Shown here: positions 23,744 to 34,761 of the stretch, in pieces
Numbering within the stretch: position 1 is the first letter of the stretch
Layout of the letters: the number at the start of each line of letters is the position of its first letter
Assembly (NCBI RefSeq): GCF_012928505.1
Contig: NZ_JABBJN010000004.1
Location: forward strand, 62,001 to 126,000
Direction: 5' to 3'
DNA length: 64,000 nucleotides
Source of the DNA: Achromobacter sp. Bel
GTDB lineage: Bacteria > Pseudomonadota > Gammaproteobacteria > Burkholderiales > Burkholderiaceae_B
The notes under the pieces: model-generated
The model's input: the letters and a program-made list of their open reading frames with translations, nothing else
Told to the model about the DNA's origin: nothing
Database searches by the model: none
Position numbers and translations under genes: made by a program

Positions 23744-24350
23744 TACCGTTCCCGTTCTCCGGTTGCGCGGCGTCTACAGCCAGCGCCTGTCCCCGGTCAG
23801 CCTCGACCTTGCGGCAGGAGAATGCGCGGCCGTCACCGGCCCCTCCGGATCAGGAAAATCGCTCTTGCTGCGCCAGGTCGCCGATCTGGACCCGGGCCAT
23901 GGCGAAGTTGAACTGGACGGCGTCCGCCGTTCGGCCATGCGCGGTTTCGAATGGCGGCGCAAGGTGGTGTATTGCCAGGCCGAAGCGGGTTGGTGGGACG
24001 ACCATGTCGCGCCGCACTTCACCGACCGCGCGCAAGCCCGGGCCTTGACGCAGGCGCTGGGCCTGCCCCCCGAAAAGCTGGACGCCTTGGTGCACGAGCT
24101 TTCCACGGGCGAACGCCAGCGCTTGGGTTTGGCTCGCGCCCTGGCGCAGACGCCGCGCGTGCTGCTGCTGGACGAGCCGACGGCCGCCCTGGACCAGGCG
24201 GCGACCGCGCTTGTCGAGGCGGCGATGCAACGCTGTCTGGACGGCGGCGCGGCGATCCTGATGGTGACGCATAGCGCCGAGCAGGCGCAGCGTCTGGCGC
24301 GTCGGCGCTGGCGGATGGAAGCGGGCAGACTGGAGCCGTTATGGACGTGA
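23736..24350 (+). CDS. fetA: ABC transporter ATPase (FetA/YbbL-like)
   Basis: A 204-residue ATPase with Walker A GPSGSGKS, a shortened helical domain, signature LSTGERQRLGLARAL (LSTGE instead of LSGGQ, as often seen in FetA), Walker B LLLDEPTAALD and switch VTHSAEQ. In E. coli FetAB exports iron and helps resistance to oxidative stress. The gene overlaps the lysR gene by 8 bases and fetB by 10, forming a three-gene unit. Confidence 0.85.
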   Translation: MADTVPVLRLRGVYSQRLSPVSLDLAAGECAAVTGPSGSGKSLLLRQVADLDPGHGEVELDGVRRSAMRGFEWRRKVVYCQAEAGWWDDHVAPHFTDRAQARALTQALGLPPEKLDALVHELSTGERQRLGLARALAQTPRVLLLDEPTAALDQAATALVEAAMQRCLDGGAAILMVTHSAEQAQRLARRRWRMEAGRLEPLWT

Positions 24351-25168
24351 TCAAGTTGCAGGCGCTGGATCTCGTGATCGCGTCTTGCCTGGTGCTGCTG
24401 TGCGCCGCGATCTCCTTTGCGCTGCGGCTGAACCTGCAGCGGCAGGTCCTGTGGGCGGCGGTGCGCACGGTGGTGCAATTGCTGCTGGTGGGCCATATCC
24501 TGCGCGTGGTGTTCGCGCACGCCGCACCCTGGCTCACCGCGCTGGTCGTGGCGGTGATGATGGCATTGGCCGCCCGCGAGGTGGCGGCCCGGCCCAAGGC
24601 GCGCTTGACCGGGCATGGCAATGGTTGGGTCGGCACGCTGGCGGTGGCCGCCACCACCTTGATCACGGCGATGTTCATCCTGAATACCGCATTGCGCCCT
24701 GACCCCTGGTATGACCCGCGCTATGCGATTGCCCTGGTCGGCATCGTGCTGGGCAGCGTGCTCAATGCCGCCAGCCTGGCGCTGGACGGGGTGCTGGCGG
24801 GCGTGCGCCGGGAAAAGCTGGCGATCGAGGCCCGGCTGTCGCTGGGCGCCACGCCGCATCAGGCGTTTTCTTCGCTGTTGCGCGAATCGGTACGGCGCGG
24901 CATCGTGCCCAGCGTCAACCAGATGTCGGCGGCGGGCATTATCACGTTGCCGGGCATCATGACTGGCCAGATCATTGCGGGCATGGACCCGATCGATGCC
25001 GCCAAGTATCAGATCCTGCTGATGTTTTTGCTGTGCGGGGCCAGCGGCATGGCGGCGATGGGCGCGGCATATGGCGCGATGCGGCGGCTGACGGACGAGC
25101 GCGGCCGTTTGCGCCTGGACCGTCTGGCGGCGTCGAAGTCACTGCTTTCGCAGCCGACGGACGGCTGA
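24341..25168 (+). CDS. fetB: ABC transporter permease (FetB, UPF0014 family)
   Basis: A 275-residue protein with about seven membrane segments. The family signature is evident in RREKLAIEARLSLGATPHQAFSSLLRESVRRGIVPSVNQMSAAGIITLPGIMTGQIIAGMDP, which resembles E. coli FetB. It should form the membrane channel with FetA and act in metal (iron) efflux, though substrate identity for this subfamily rests on few studied examples. No terminator is obvious after it. Confidence 0.88.
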   Translation: MDVIKLQALDLVIASCLVLLCAAISFALRLNLQRQVLWAAVRTVVQLLLVGHILRVVFAHAAPWLTALVVAVMMALAAREVAARPKARLTGHGNGWVGTLAVAATTLITAMFILNTALRPDPWYDPRYAIALVGIVLGSVLNAASLALDGVLAGVRREKLAIEARLSLGATPHQAFSSLLRESVRRGIVPSVNQMSAAGIITLPGIMTGQIIAGMDPIDAAKYQILLMFLLCGASGMAAMGAAYGAMRRLTDERGRLRLDRLAASKSLLSQPTDG

Positions 25169-25349
25169 AATAGGCAGGGTCGGGCACGGAATTTCATGAG
25201 AAATCGACGCGGGGCTTTCCATAATGGCCCGAGCTTTCCTTTCTTTTGAACGCTTTTCCGCCAAAACCGATGCTATTTGAGCCTTGCTTGCCCCTTCTGT
25301 CCCCGTGGGCGCGTTCCGGCGCGCCACACGCCAACGCGGAGCGCCGGGC

Positions 25350-26936
25350 ATGAGCGCCGTCATGACGCCCGCCGCCGTCCGCCCGGCCAACCTGCAAAGG
25401 GCCGTTCCCGGCTGGCTGGTGCTGTTGTGCCTGGCCGCCTGGCTGGCCGCCCTGGCGTGGGCGCGCTGGCTGACGCTGCCGGATGAGGGGCGCTATGCCG
25501 GCGTGGCCTGGGAGATGCTGCGCAGCCATTCCCCGATGGTGCCGCTGCTGGACGGGATGCCGTATTTTCACAAGCCGCCGCTGTACTACTGGTTGGCGCA
25601 GATCAGTTTTTCGCTATTCGGCGTGAACGAGTTCAGCGCGCGCATCCCGTCGTTGATCGGCGCCTGGAGCGCCGGCGCGGGGCTCTATGCGTTTGTCTCG
25701 CGCTATCGCAACGTGGTGCAGGCGCGCTGGGCGGTCGCCATCCTGGGGCTGACGCCCTTGTTCTTTGGCGCCGCGCAATTCGCCAATATGGACATGCTGG
25801 TCGCCAGCATGATCACGCTATGCGTGCTAGCCGCCGCCGACACGGCGTTGCGGCGAGGGCAGGGGCGGCCGTTTCGCGCCATGTCGGTCGCCACCGGCGT
25901 CCTGGCGGCGCTGGCCGTGCTGGCCAAGGGATTGATCGGCCTGGCGTTGCCCGGCGCCATCGTGCTGGCCTGGCTGCTGCTGCGGCGGGATTGGCGCGGC
26001 ATGCGCGCCTTGCTTTGGGTGCCGGCCTTGTTGGCGTTCGCCGTGGTGGCGGTGCCGTGGTTCTGGTTGATGCAGGTGAAGTTTCCCGGCTTCTTTCACT
26101 ACTTCTTCGTCTATCAACACTTTGAGCGCTTCGCGCAAAGCGGCTTCAACAATGCGCAGCCCATCTGGTTCTATGTTCCGATCGTGCTCGGGTTGGCTCT
26201 GCCGTGGTCGATCTGGGGCGTGGCGCTGTTCACGCGCGCATTCTGGCGCGAAGCGGATCCGCACGGCTTGCGGCGGCTGATGGCGATCTGGATCGCGGTG
26301 GTGGTCGTATTCTTCTCCATCCCGCAGTCCAAGCTGATCGGCTACGTGCTGCCGGTGTTTCCGCCGTTGGCGTTACTGATCAGCGAGCGTATCGCGCCCG
26401 CCTGGGCGGCTGGCAGGCGTCGGGGCGCCGTCATCGCGGTAGCCATTGCGGCGGTCATCTGCGTGGGGGCGGTCATTGCGGCATCGACCAATCCGCGCGG
26501 CAGCGCCGGTCCGGCCATGCAGACCTTGCGCAGCGAAATGCGGCCGCAAGACGGGCAGGTGGCCTTGCATGCGCTGCCCTTTGACCTGGGGTTCTACACC
26601 CAGGCCTCGGCGCCCGCCTGGATCGTCGACAACTGGCAAGACCCCGAGATCCCCACCCGGGACAACTGGCGCAAAGAGTTGTACGACGCGGCGCAGTTCG
26701 ACCCCGTCGCGGGCAAGCGGGTGCTGGTCGACAACGCCGATTTGATCGCGCGCCTGTGCGCGTCCGCCGATGGCGCGCGCTTCTGGATCTGGGGCCGGGA
26801 CGACGATGCCTCGCGCTACCCCGCCATTACCGGCGTGCCTGCGCGCATCGCCGGCGAAACCAGAGCGGTGTGGCGCCTTGACATCGATGCTGCATTCCGC
26901 CGCCGGGTGTGCACGGGCACGTCCCTGTTGCGGTAG
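25350..26936 (+). CDS. ArnT-like/PMT_2 family membrane glycosyltransferase
   Basis: A 528-residue integral membrane protein of the GT83/PMT_2 group, with the periplasmic-loop acidic motif LPDEGRYAGVAWEML near the N terminus and FHKPPLYYWLAQ shortly after, both typical of enzymes using undecaprenyl-phosphate sugar donors to modify lipid A or other envelope glycans. About eleven to thirteen hydrophobic segments precede a periplasmic C-terminal domain. The ATG at 25350 is chosen over the one at 25284 because CGGAG lies 9 bp upstream. It stands alone; acceptor and sugar cannot be deduced. Confidence 0.85.
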   Translation: MSAVMTPAAVRPANLQRAVPGWLVLLCLAAWLAALAWARWLTLPDEGRYAGVAWEMLRSHSPMVPLLDGMPYFHKPPLYYWLAQISFSLFGVNEFSARIPSLIGAWSAGAGLYAFVSRYRNVVQARWAVAILGLTPLFFGAAQFANMDMLVASMITLCVLAAADTALRRGQGRPFRAMSVATGVLAALAVLAKGLIGLALPGAIVLAWLLLRRDWRGMRALLWVPALLAFAVVAVPWFWLMQVKFPGFFHYFFVYQHFERFAQSGFNNAQPIWFYVPIVLGLALPWSIWGVALFTRAFWREADPHGLRRLMAIWIAVVVVFFSIPQSKLIGYVLPVFPPLALLISERIAPAWAAGRRRGAVIAVAIAAVICVGAVIAASTNPRGSAGPAMQTLRSEMRPQDGQVALHALPFDLGFYTQASAPAWIVDNWQDPEIPTRDNWRKELYDAAQFDPVAGKRVLVDNADLIARLCASADGARFWIWGRDDDASRYPAITGVPARIAGETRAVWRLDIDAAFRRRVCTGTSLLR

Positions 26937-26975
26937 TCGCCGAAAGCCACGACGAGGCTTGCAAAAGCCTGATGT

Positions 26976-27845
26976 TCAATCGGTGAAAGCCGAGGCGATC
27001 GCTTCCACGACGACACGTACCCTGGCCGTGCGCGCCAGGTCTTGGTGCAACACCAGCCATGCCTCGTAGGGCTTGGTCCGATGGCGCTCGGGCCATAGCC
27101 GCACCAGCGTGGGATCGCGTCGGGCAAGGTACTCGGGTAACTCGCCGATCGCCAAGCCGGCGCGCACGAAGGTGGCGAGCATCAGGCTCGAATCCAGTTC
27201 GGCAACCACGCGTCCCTGTACCCTGGATTCGCCCGCCAGCGTGTCGTCCTGCCGGCCGGTCACACCCTCCTGGTAGAGCGCGATGTCATGGTTGGCAAAG
27301 CCGGTTCCGGGCTGCGGTTCACCATGTTTGGCCAGATAGCTTCGGGTGGCGTAAAGGCCCACCTCCCAGCAGCCGAGTTGGCGAACGATCAAGTCCGGTT
27401 GCTCTGGCCGCAAGGTACGTACCGCAATGTCTGCCTCCCGTCGCGCCAGGTCGAGCAGCCGCGTCGTGGTGCTCAGGATCACCCGCACCTCGGGATGAGC
27501 GGCGCGCAGGCGTTCAATGGCAGGAACCACGAAGTCCACCGCCAATGCGTCGGTGGTGGTCACGCGTACCTCGCCCGCCACGCGCGCGTCGGCGCCTTCG
27601 CCGCGGCGCTCGAAGGAGACGGCCATGCGTTCCATGTCCTCGGCCATGCGCAGCACTTCCTGGCCGGTGTCGGTTAGCACCAAGCCGCCCGTGGTGCGCA
27701 GGAACAACCGGCTGCCCAGCGCTCGCTCCAACCCTGTCAGACGCCGGCTCACCGTGGTCTGGTCGATGGCCAGTTGCTGCGCTGCCCCGCGCAAGGTGCC
27801 GCAGCGCTGAATGGTCAGGAATATCCGCACGTCGTCCCAATTCAT
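26976..27845 (-). CDS. LysR-family regulator of the adjacent efflux gene
   Basis: A 289-residue regulator: HTH MNWDDVRIFLTIQRCGTLRGAAQQLAIDQTTVSRRLTGLERALG, then an effector domain (VAGEVRVTTTDALAVDFVVPAIERLRAAHPEVRV). It belongs to the one-component group that recognises targets through a divergent promoter. It faces a Bcr/CflA efflux gene across 138 bp containing a dyad (27865-27880), so it likely controls that gene. Confidence 0.9.
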   Translation of the reverse strand: MNWDDVRIFLTIQRCGTLRGAAQQLAIDQTTVSRRLTGLERALGSRLFLRTTGGLVLTDTGQEVLRMAEDMERMAVSFERRGEGADARVAGEVRVTTTDALAVDFVVPAIERLRAAHPEVRVILSTTTRLLDLARREADIAVRTLRPEQPDLIVRQLGCWEVGLYATRSYLAKHGEPQPGTGFANHDIALYQEGVTGRQDDTLAGESRVQGRVVAELDSSLMLATFVRAGLAIGELPEYLARRDPTLVRLWPERHRTKPYEAWLVLHQDLARTARVRVVVEAIASAFTD

Positions 27846-27864
27846 CGCTGCCCCTCTTGCTTAT

Positions 27865-27880
27865 GCTGCAAAAATGCAGC
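27865..27880. promoter_or_regulatory. LysR-type operator GCTGCA-N4-TGCAGC
   Basis: A perfect 6-4-6 inverted repeat 20 bp upstream of the lysR start and about 100 bp upstream of the efflux gene. It contains T-N11-A-spaced bases and is the most symmetric sequence in the divergent region. Confidence 0.55.
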
Positions 27881-27983
27881 CCTTGGCTGCCAATTTATGC
27901 ATTTTCACATGGAAGGAGTATCCGTAGCATGGCTCAACTTTCTGAACCCTTGATGCGCAGCCCTCCGGCTGCCGGGAACTGCC

Positions 27984-29159
27984 ATGCCTCGCTTATCGTT
28001 CATTCTGACCGTTGCCATGCTGAGCGCCTTCGGCCTGATCGCTTCGGACGTCTATCTGCCGGCCATGCCCAACATGACCACGGAGTTCGGTGTCGCCGAC
28101 TGGCAGATGCCGCAGACGATCTCCTTGTACCTGCTGGCCCTGGCCATTGCCCAGTTGGCCTACGGACCGCTGTCGGATCGCCATGGTCGCAAGCCCGTAT
28201 TGCTGGCCGGCATCGCCCTTTACATCGTCGGCTCGGTGGGCTGCGCCACCGCCCATACCTACAACCAGTTTCTGGCGTGGCGCATGCTGGAGGCGGTCGG
28301 CGCGGCTGCGGGCCTTGTCATAGGGCGCGCCTTGATCGCCGATACCTGCGACAAGCGCACCTCGGCCAAGGTTTATGCGGTGATCTACCCGCTGGTGTCG
28401 CTGTCGCCGGCCCTGGCACCGGCCATCGGCGGGCACTTGGCAGCGGCCTACGGCTGGCGGGCTGATTTCCTGTTCGTCGCAGCGTTCGGTGCCGTGGCGC
28501 TGGTGATGGCGGTGACGCTGCTGCCGGAAACGCTTTCCCTCGCTGCCCGCGCCCGGACCTCTCCCTTTGCGGGCTTCAACCATGTCCTGCGTGACCGGAC
28601 CTTTCGCCGCTATACCTTGGTGGTCTGCACAATCTATTGCGCCTGGTTCGTCTATTTGACCCAATCGCCGTTTCTTTTCGCGCGCCTCGGCTTGAGCGAG
28701 GAGCAGAGCGGCTGGATGTACCTGCCGCTCACGGCTGGCATTATCGGCGCCAACCTGCTGGCGAAACGCTTGCTTGATCGCTGGCCCTATGACCGCATCC
28801 TGGCGGCCGGCATTCTGTGCTTTGTGCTGGGCGGCGTGGCATTCATGGCCGTGGTGGTGCTGGGGTTGCATGGCCCGGCCGCCGTGGTGCTGCCCATGTG
28901 TCTGGTCAGTCTTGCCAATGGTTCGTCCTTGTCGCTGGCCGTGTCTGGGGCCATTGCCAGCGAGCACGGCCATGCGGCCACCGCCTCGGGATTGGTGGGG
29001 TTCTGTCAAATCGGCAGCGCCGCACTGATGGCGATGGGGGTCAGCGCGGTCTTCGGCACCGGCCTTGGCGTGCTTGGCGGCACGGTTCTGGTACTGAGCG
29101 TCGTGGCGCTGTCCGCCTGCCAGCCATGGGCGGCAAGATGCCGGACACGCGTGGTCTGA
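27984..29159 (+). CDS. MFS drug-resistance transporter, Bcr/CflA family
   Basis: A 391-residue 12-segment efflux carrier. The N-terminal DVYLPAMPNM motif and GPLSDRHGRKPVLLAG loop are diagnostic of the Bcr/CflA group (bicyclomycin, florfenicol and related drugs). The ATG at 27984 lacks a good ribosome-binding site. A much better one (AAGGAG at 27913-27918) precedes an ATG at 27929 in a different frame, so a frameshift or an upstream coupled start should be considered. Substrate unknown. Confidence 0.9.
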   Translation: MPRLSFILTVAMLSAFGLIASDVYLPAMPNMTTEFGVADWQMPQTISLYLLALAIAQLAYGPLSDRHGRKPVLLAGIALYIVGSVGCATAHTYNQFLAWRMLEAVGAAAGLVIGRALIADTCDKRTSAKVYAVIYPLVSLSPALAPAIGGHLAAAYGWRADFLFVAAFGAVALVMAVTLLPETLSLAARARTSPFAGFNHVLRDRTFRRYTLVVCTIYCAWFVYLTQSPFLFARLGLSEEQSGWMYLPLTAGIIGANLLAKRLLDRWPYDRILAAGILCFVLGGVAFMAVVVLGLHGPAAVVLPMCLVSLANGSSLSLAVSGAIASEHGHAATASGLVGFCQIGSAALMAMGVSAVFGTGLGVLGGTVLVLSVVALSACQPWAARCRTRVV

Positions 29160-29205
29160 GAACCATCCCGTACGTCTCTTGATGCGGTGCCGGGGGATGG
29201 CGAAA

Positions 29206-29242
29206 AAAAACCGGCGGCCCTTGGGGGGCGGCGCCGGTTTTT
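29206..29242. terminator. Bidirectional intrinsic terminator
   Basis: AAAAACCGGCG (29206-29216) pairs with CGCCGGTTTTT (29232-29242). With A-tract and T-tract on the two sides it can stop transcription from both the efflux gene (plus) and icd (minus), which converge here. Confidence 0.85.
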
Positions 29243-29275
29243 CGTTGTGGCGGCCAGCGGCCGCCAAGTCAGGGC

Positions 29276-31992
<2,717 letters not shown>

Positions 31993-32055
31993 ATGACTTA
32001 CCGCGCCGTCTGCATTTCGCTGATTATTACCATCATTCCTGGAATGGTGGGTTAG
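31993..32055 (+). CDS. Isoleucine-rich leader peptide of ilvA
   Basis: A 20-codon ORF encoding MTYRAVCISLIITIIPGMVG and ending in TAG. Five codons are Ile, clustered at positions 8-15 together with Leu and Thr; Val and Thr also occur. It ends 26 bp before an intrinsic terminator hairpin and 94 bp before the ilvA start. This is the arrangement of an amino-acid-sensing attenuator leader such as ilvL. It has no strong Shine-Dalgarno sequence and may be translated from a very short leader. Confidence 0.8.
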   Translation: MTYRAVCISLIITIIPGMVG

Positions 32056-32105
32056 CGCGCGACCGCAGTCAGTCACAGCCACCCGCCCCACGAGGCGGGT
32101 TTTTT
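32029..32105 (+). promoter_or_regulatory. Transcription attenuator of ilvA (pause, antiterminator and terminator stems)
   Basis: Three mutually exclusive pairings can be read. ACCAT (32029-32033, inside the Ile codons) pairs with ATGGT (32044-32048). GGTGGGT (32046-32052) can pair over seven positions, one G-U, with ACCCGCC (32081-32087). ACCCGCC also forms the terminator with GGCGGGT (32094-32100). Stalling at Ile codons would free GGTGGGT to block the terminator, giving induction on isoleucine limitation. Confidence 0.75.
32081..32105 (+). terminator. Attenuator terminator upstream of ilvA
   Basis: A perfect 7-bp stem ACCCGCC/GGCGGGT with a six-base loop followed by six T residues, 44 bp before the ilvA start codon. 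Being upstream of the gene it reads, it acts as a conditional rather than end-of-gene terminator. Confidence 0.85.
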
Positions 32106-32148
32106 GTGGCCGCCTCTGCAGGGCAAGATCCCAAACGCAGAGAGTCCC

Positions 32149-33744
32149 ATGCCCGCTTGCTCGTCCGCCGCCGTCCTCGCCGATACCCCCGCCGACACCC
32201 CCGCCTTCCAGGACGGTAATGCTTCGCCCATCGAATACCTGCGCCAGATCCTGACCGCCCGGGTCTACGATATCGCCCGCGAGACCGAACTGGACCTGGC
32301 GCGCGGCCTGTCGGCGCGGTTGAACAACACGGTCCATTTGAAGCGCGAAGACAACCAGCCCGTCTTTTCATTCAAGGTGCGCGGCGCCTACAACAAGATG
32401 CGCAACACGCCGCAGGCGGCGCTGGACCGCGGCGTGATTACCGCCTCGGCCGGCAACCATGCGCAGGGCGTGGCGATTTCTGCGGCGAAACTGGGCGTGC
32501 GCGCCATCATCGTCGTGCCGCAAACGGCGCCGCAGGTCAAGGTGGACGCCGTGCGCGCGCATGGCGGTCCGACCGTCACGGTGGTGCAGGCGGGAGACTC
32601 CTATAGCGACGCCTACGCCCATGCGCAAACGTTGGCACAGCAGCAGGACCTGACCTTCATCCCGGCTTTCGACGATCCCTATGTGATCGCTGGGCAGGGC
32701 ACGGTCGGTATGGAGATCCTGCGCCAGCATCCCGGCGCCCTGCATGCGATTTTCGTGCCGATCGGCGGAGGCAGCCTGGCGGCGGGGGTGTCGGCCTATG
32801 TGAAGACGGTGAATCCGGGTGTGAAGGTCATTGGCGTGCAGACCGAGGATTCCTGCGCGATGGCGCAATCGATCCAGGCGGGCGAGCGCGTCAATCTGCC
32901 CGAAGTGGGGCTGTTTTCGGACGGGACGGCGGTCAAGCTGGTGGGGGAAGAAACCTTCCGCCTGTGCCGCGAGTATCTGGACGAAGTGATCCTGGTGGAT
33001 ACGGATGCCGTCTGCGCGGCGATCAAGGACATGTTCCTGGATACGCGCAGCGTGCTGGAGCCGGCCGGCGCGCTGGCGGTGGCGGGGCTGAAGAAATACG
33101 TGGAACGCGAAGGCGCGCAGGGCCTGTCGCTGGTGGCGGTCACGTCCGGCGCCAACATGAACTTCGACCGCATGCGCTTCGTGGCCGACCGCGCCGAAGT
33201 GGGCGAAGCGCGCGAAGCGGTGTTTGCCGTGACCGTGCCCGAAGAGCGCGGCAGCTTCCGCCGTTTCTGCCGCGTGCTGGGACCGCGCAGCGTGACCGAA
33301 TTCAATTACCGCATCGCCGACGCGCGCACCGCGCACATCTTCGTCAGCATGCAGATCGCGCGCCGCGGGGACGCGGCCGACATCAAAGCCGCCCTGGAAG
33401 AACAGGGGTTCTCGGTCAACGACCTGACGAACAACGAGGTGTCCAAGCAGCACATCCGCTATATGGTGGGCGGGCGTTCGCCGTTGGCGGGCGGCGAACG
33501 CCTGTTCCGCTTCGAGTTCCCGGAGCGGCCGGGCGCGCTGATGAAGTTCTTGTCCGAAATGGCGCCCAACTGGAATATCAGCTTGTTCCACTACCGCAAC
33601 CAGGGCGCGGACTTCAGTTCGGCGTTGGTAGGCATCCAGGCGCCGCTGGCCGACAGCGCGGCGCTGGACGCCTTCCTTTTGCAACTGGGCTACGCCCATT
33701 TCGAGGAAACCGGCAACGAGGCCTACCGCCAGTTCCTGATCTGA
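32149..33744 (+). CDS. ilvA: Threonine ammonia-lyase, biosynthetic
   Basis: A 531-residue PLP enzyme that deaminates threonine to 2-oxobutyrate, the first committed step to isoleucine. The PLP lysine is Lys76 in PVFSFKVRGAYNKM; the glycine loop that holds the cofactor phosphate is PIGGGSLAAG. The last 200 residues hold two ACT-like regulatory domains (AVTVPEERGSFRRFCRVLG and FRFEFPERPGALMKFLSEM), as in the long, isoleucine-inhibited biosynthetic form. The ATG at 32149 is preferred over the one at 32104, which lies on the terminator's 3' flank. Expression is probably controlled by the leader attenuator. Confidence 0.95.
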   Translation: MPACSSAAVLADTPADTPAFQDGNASPIEYLRQILTARVYDIARETELDLARGLSARLNNTVHLKREDNQPVFSFKVRGAYNKMRNTPQAALDRGVITASAGNHAQGVAISAAKLGVRAIIVVPQTAPQVKVDAVRAHGGPTVTVVQAGDSYSDAYAHAQTLAQQQDLTFIPAFDDPYVIAGQGTVGMEILRQHPGALHAIFVPIGGGSLAAGVSAYVKTVNPGVKVIGVQTEDSCAMAQSIQAGERVNLPEVGLFSDGTAVKLVGEETFRLCREYLDEVILVDTDAVCAAIKDMFLDTRSVLEPAGALAVAGLKKYVEREGAQGLSLVAVTSGANMNFDRMRFVADRAEVGEAREAVFAVTVPEERGSFRRFCRVLGPRSVTEFNYRIADARTAHIFVSMQIARRGDAADIKAALEEQGFSVNDLTNNEVSKQHIRYMVGGRSPLAGGERLFRFEFPERPGALMKFLSEMAPNWNISLFHYRNQGADFSSALVGIQAPLADSAALDAFLLQLGYAHFEETGNEAYRQFLI

Positions 33745-33771
33745 ACGTGTAGTCGGACGGCGGGCCGGCCG

Positions 33772-34686
33772 TCAGCCCGGCCTGCAGTTGGCCTTGGACG
33801 GCAGGGACACGCCGGGCTGCAGCCGCAGCGTGGCGCGGCCCTGCGCCTGGGTCAACTGCAGGGTGCGGGCGCGCCAGGCCGGCACGTCGTCGAAAGCCAC
33901 GTCGGGCCGGGTCGAAGACAAGGCCAGCGGGTCGGGCTGGTTGAATTCCAGCGCGGGCAGGCTCAGGCACGTGTCTTTGAAATCCAACCGTGCCAGTTCG
34001 CGCCCGTCGCTGACGCGCACCGCGCGGAACGCCAGCGGCGCGTCCACGAATTTCGTCACTTCGGGCACGTATTGCGAGTAGCCGTGGGCGTCCTTGACGT
34101 GGGTAGCGGGCTGCACCACCACGACGTCCCGCCCCGGCGGGATGGCCAGATAAGCCACGTCGCCATCCACGTCCAACAGCTTGCCGGGGCCCAGGTTCAG
34201 GGCCTTGAGCGGCGCGTGGCGGATCATCACCGTTTCGTTCCAGGCGGTCTCGACCCGCGTCCAACCTGGCAGCCGCGCGGCTTCAAATCGGGTGCCGTTG
34301 GGGCGGTTTCGGTCGCGCTTGTCGGACAGGGCCAGCCGGTTCACGCGCAGGGCGCCGTTGACGACCTGTAGATGGGCCAGCACGGGATCGGTGCTGGAAC
34401 TGTTGAAGTAGGCCAGCACCGCGTCGGTCTCCAGCGCCTTGGCCGGGCCCGCGCAGAAGAAGGTGTTGGCGGCCGGGTCCTTGCCATCCGGATACAGCAG
34501 CCGCCCGACATCCCGGCCGCAAAGCTTGTTGCCTTGGAAGGTGATGGTCGTCGTGCGGGTGTTCTGCCGCTGTCCGGTGTTCCAGTCGCTGCGCCCGCTG
34601 GTCGTGACCTCCACCGTCAGGCCATGGTTGTCGTAGATCACGGACGCTCCCGCGGGTGCGGCAAGCATGCTGAGAAAAAAAGCCAT
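33772..34686 (-). CDS. Secreted hypothetical protein at the end of the azurin/ABC operon
   Basis: A protein of about 304 residues with a signal peptide (MAFFLSMLAAPAGAS, cleavage likely near Ala-Ser); the ATG at 34704 is an alternative start. I do not recognise a family. It contains three spaced cysteines, and the mature sequence has beta-rich character (VIYDNHGLTVEVTTSGRSDW...). It follows the ABC ATPase gene by about 75 bp on the same strand, so it may belong to the same transcription unit and act in the periplasm. Confidence 0.7.
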   Translation of the reverse strand: MAFFLSMLAAPAGASVIYDNHGLTVEVTTSGRSDWNTGQRQNTRTTTITFQGNKLCGRDVGRLLYPDGKDPAANTFFCAGPAKALETDAVLAYFNSSSTDPVLAHLQVVNGALRVNRLALSDKRDRNRPNGTRFEAARLPGWTRVETAWNETVMIRHAPLKALNLGPGKLLDVDGDVAYLAIPPGRDVVVVQPATHVKDAHGYSQYVPEVTKFVDAPLAFRAVRVSDGRELARLDFKDTCLSLPALEFNQPDPLALSSTRPDVAFDDVPAWRARTLQLTQAQGRATLRLQPGVSLPSKANCRPG

Positions 34687-34761
34687 GATGCGGCCTCTCG
34701 ACATCGGTCGACTCCCTGGGAAGGCTAAGCCGTGACTATATACCGCCTTCGGAGGCGGCCT

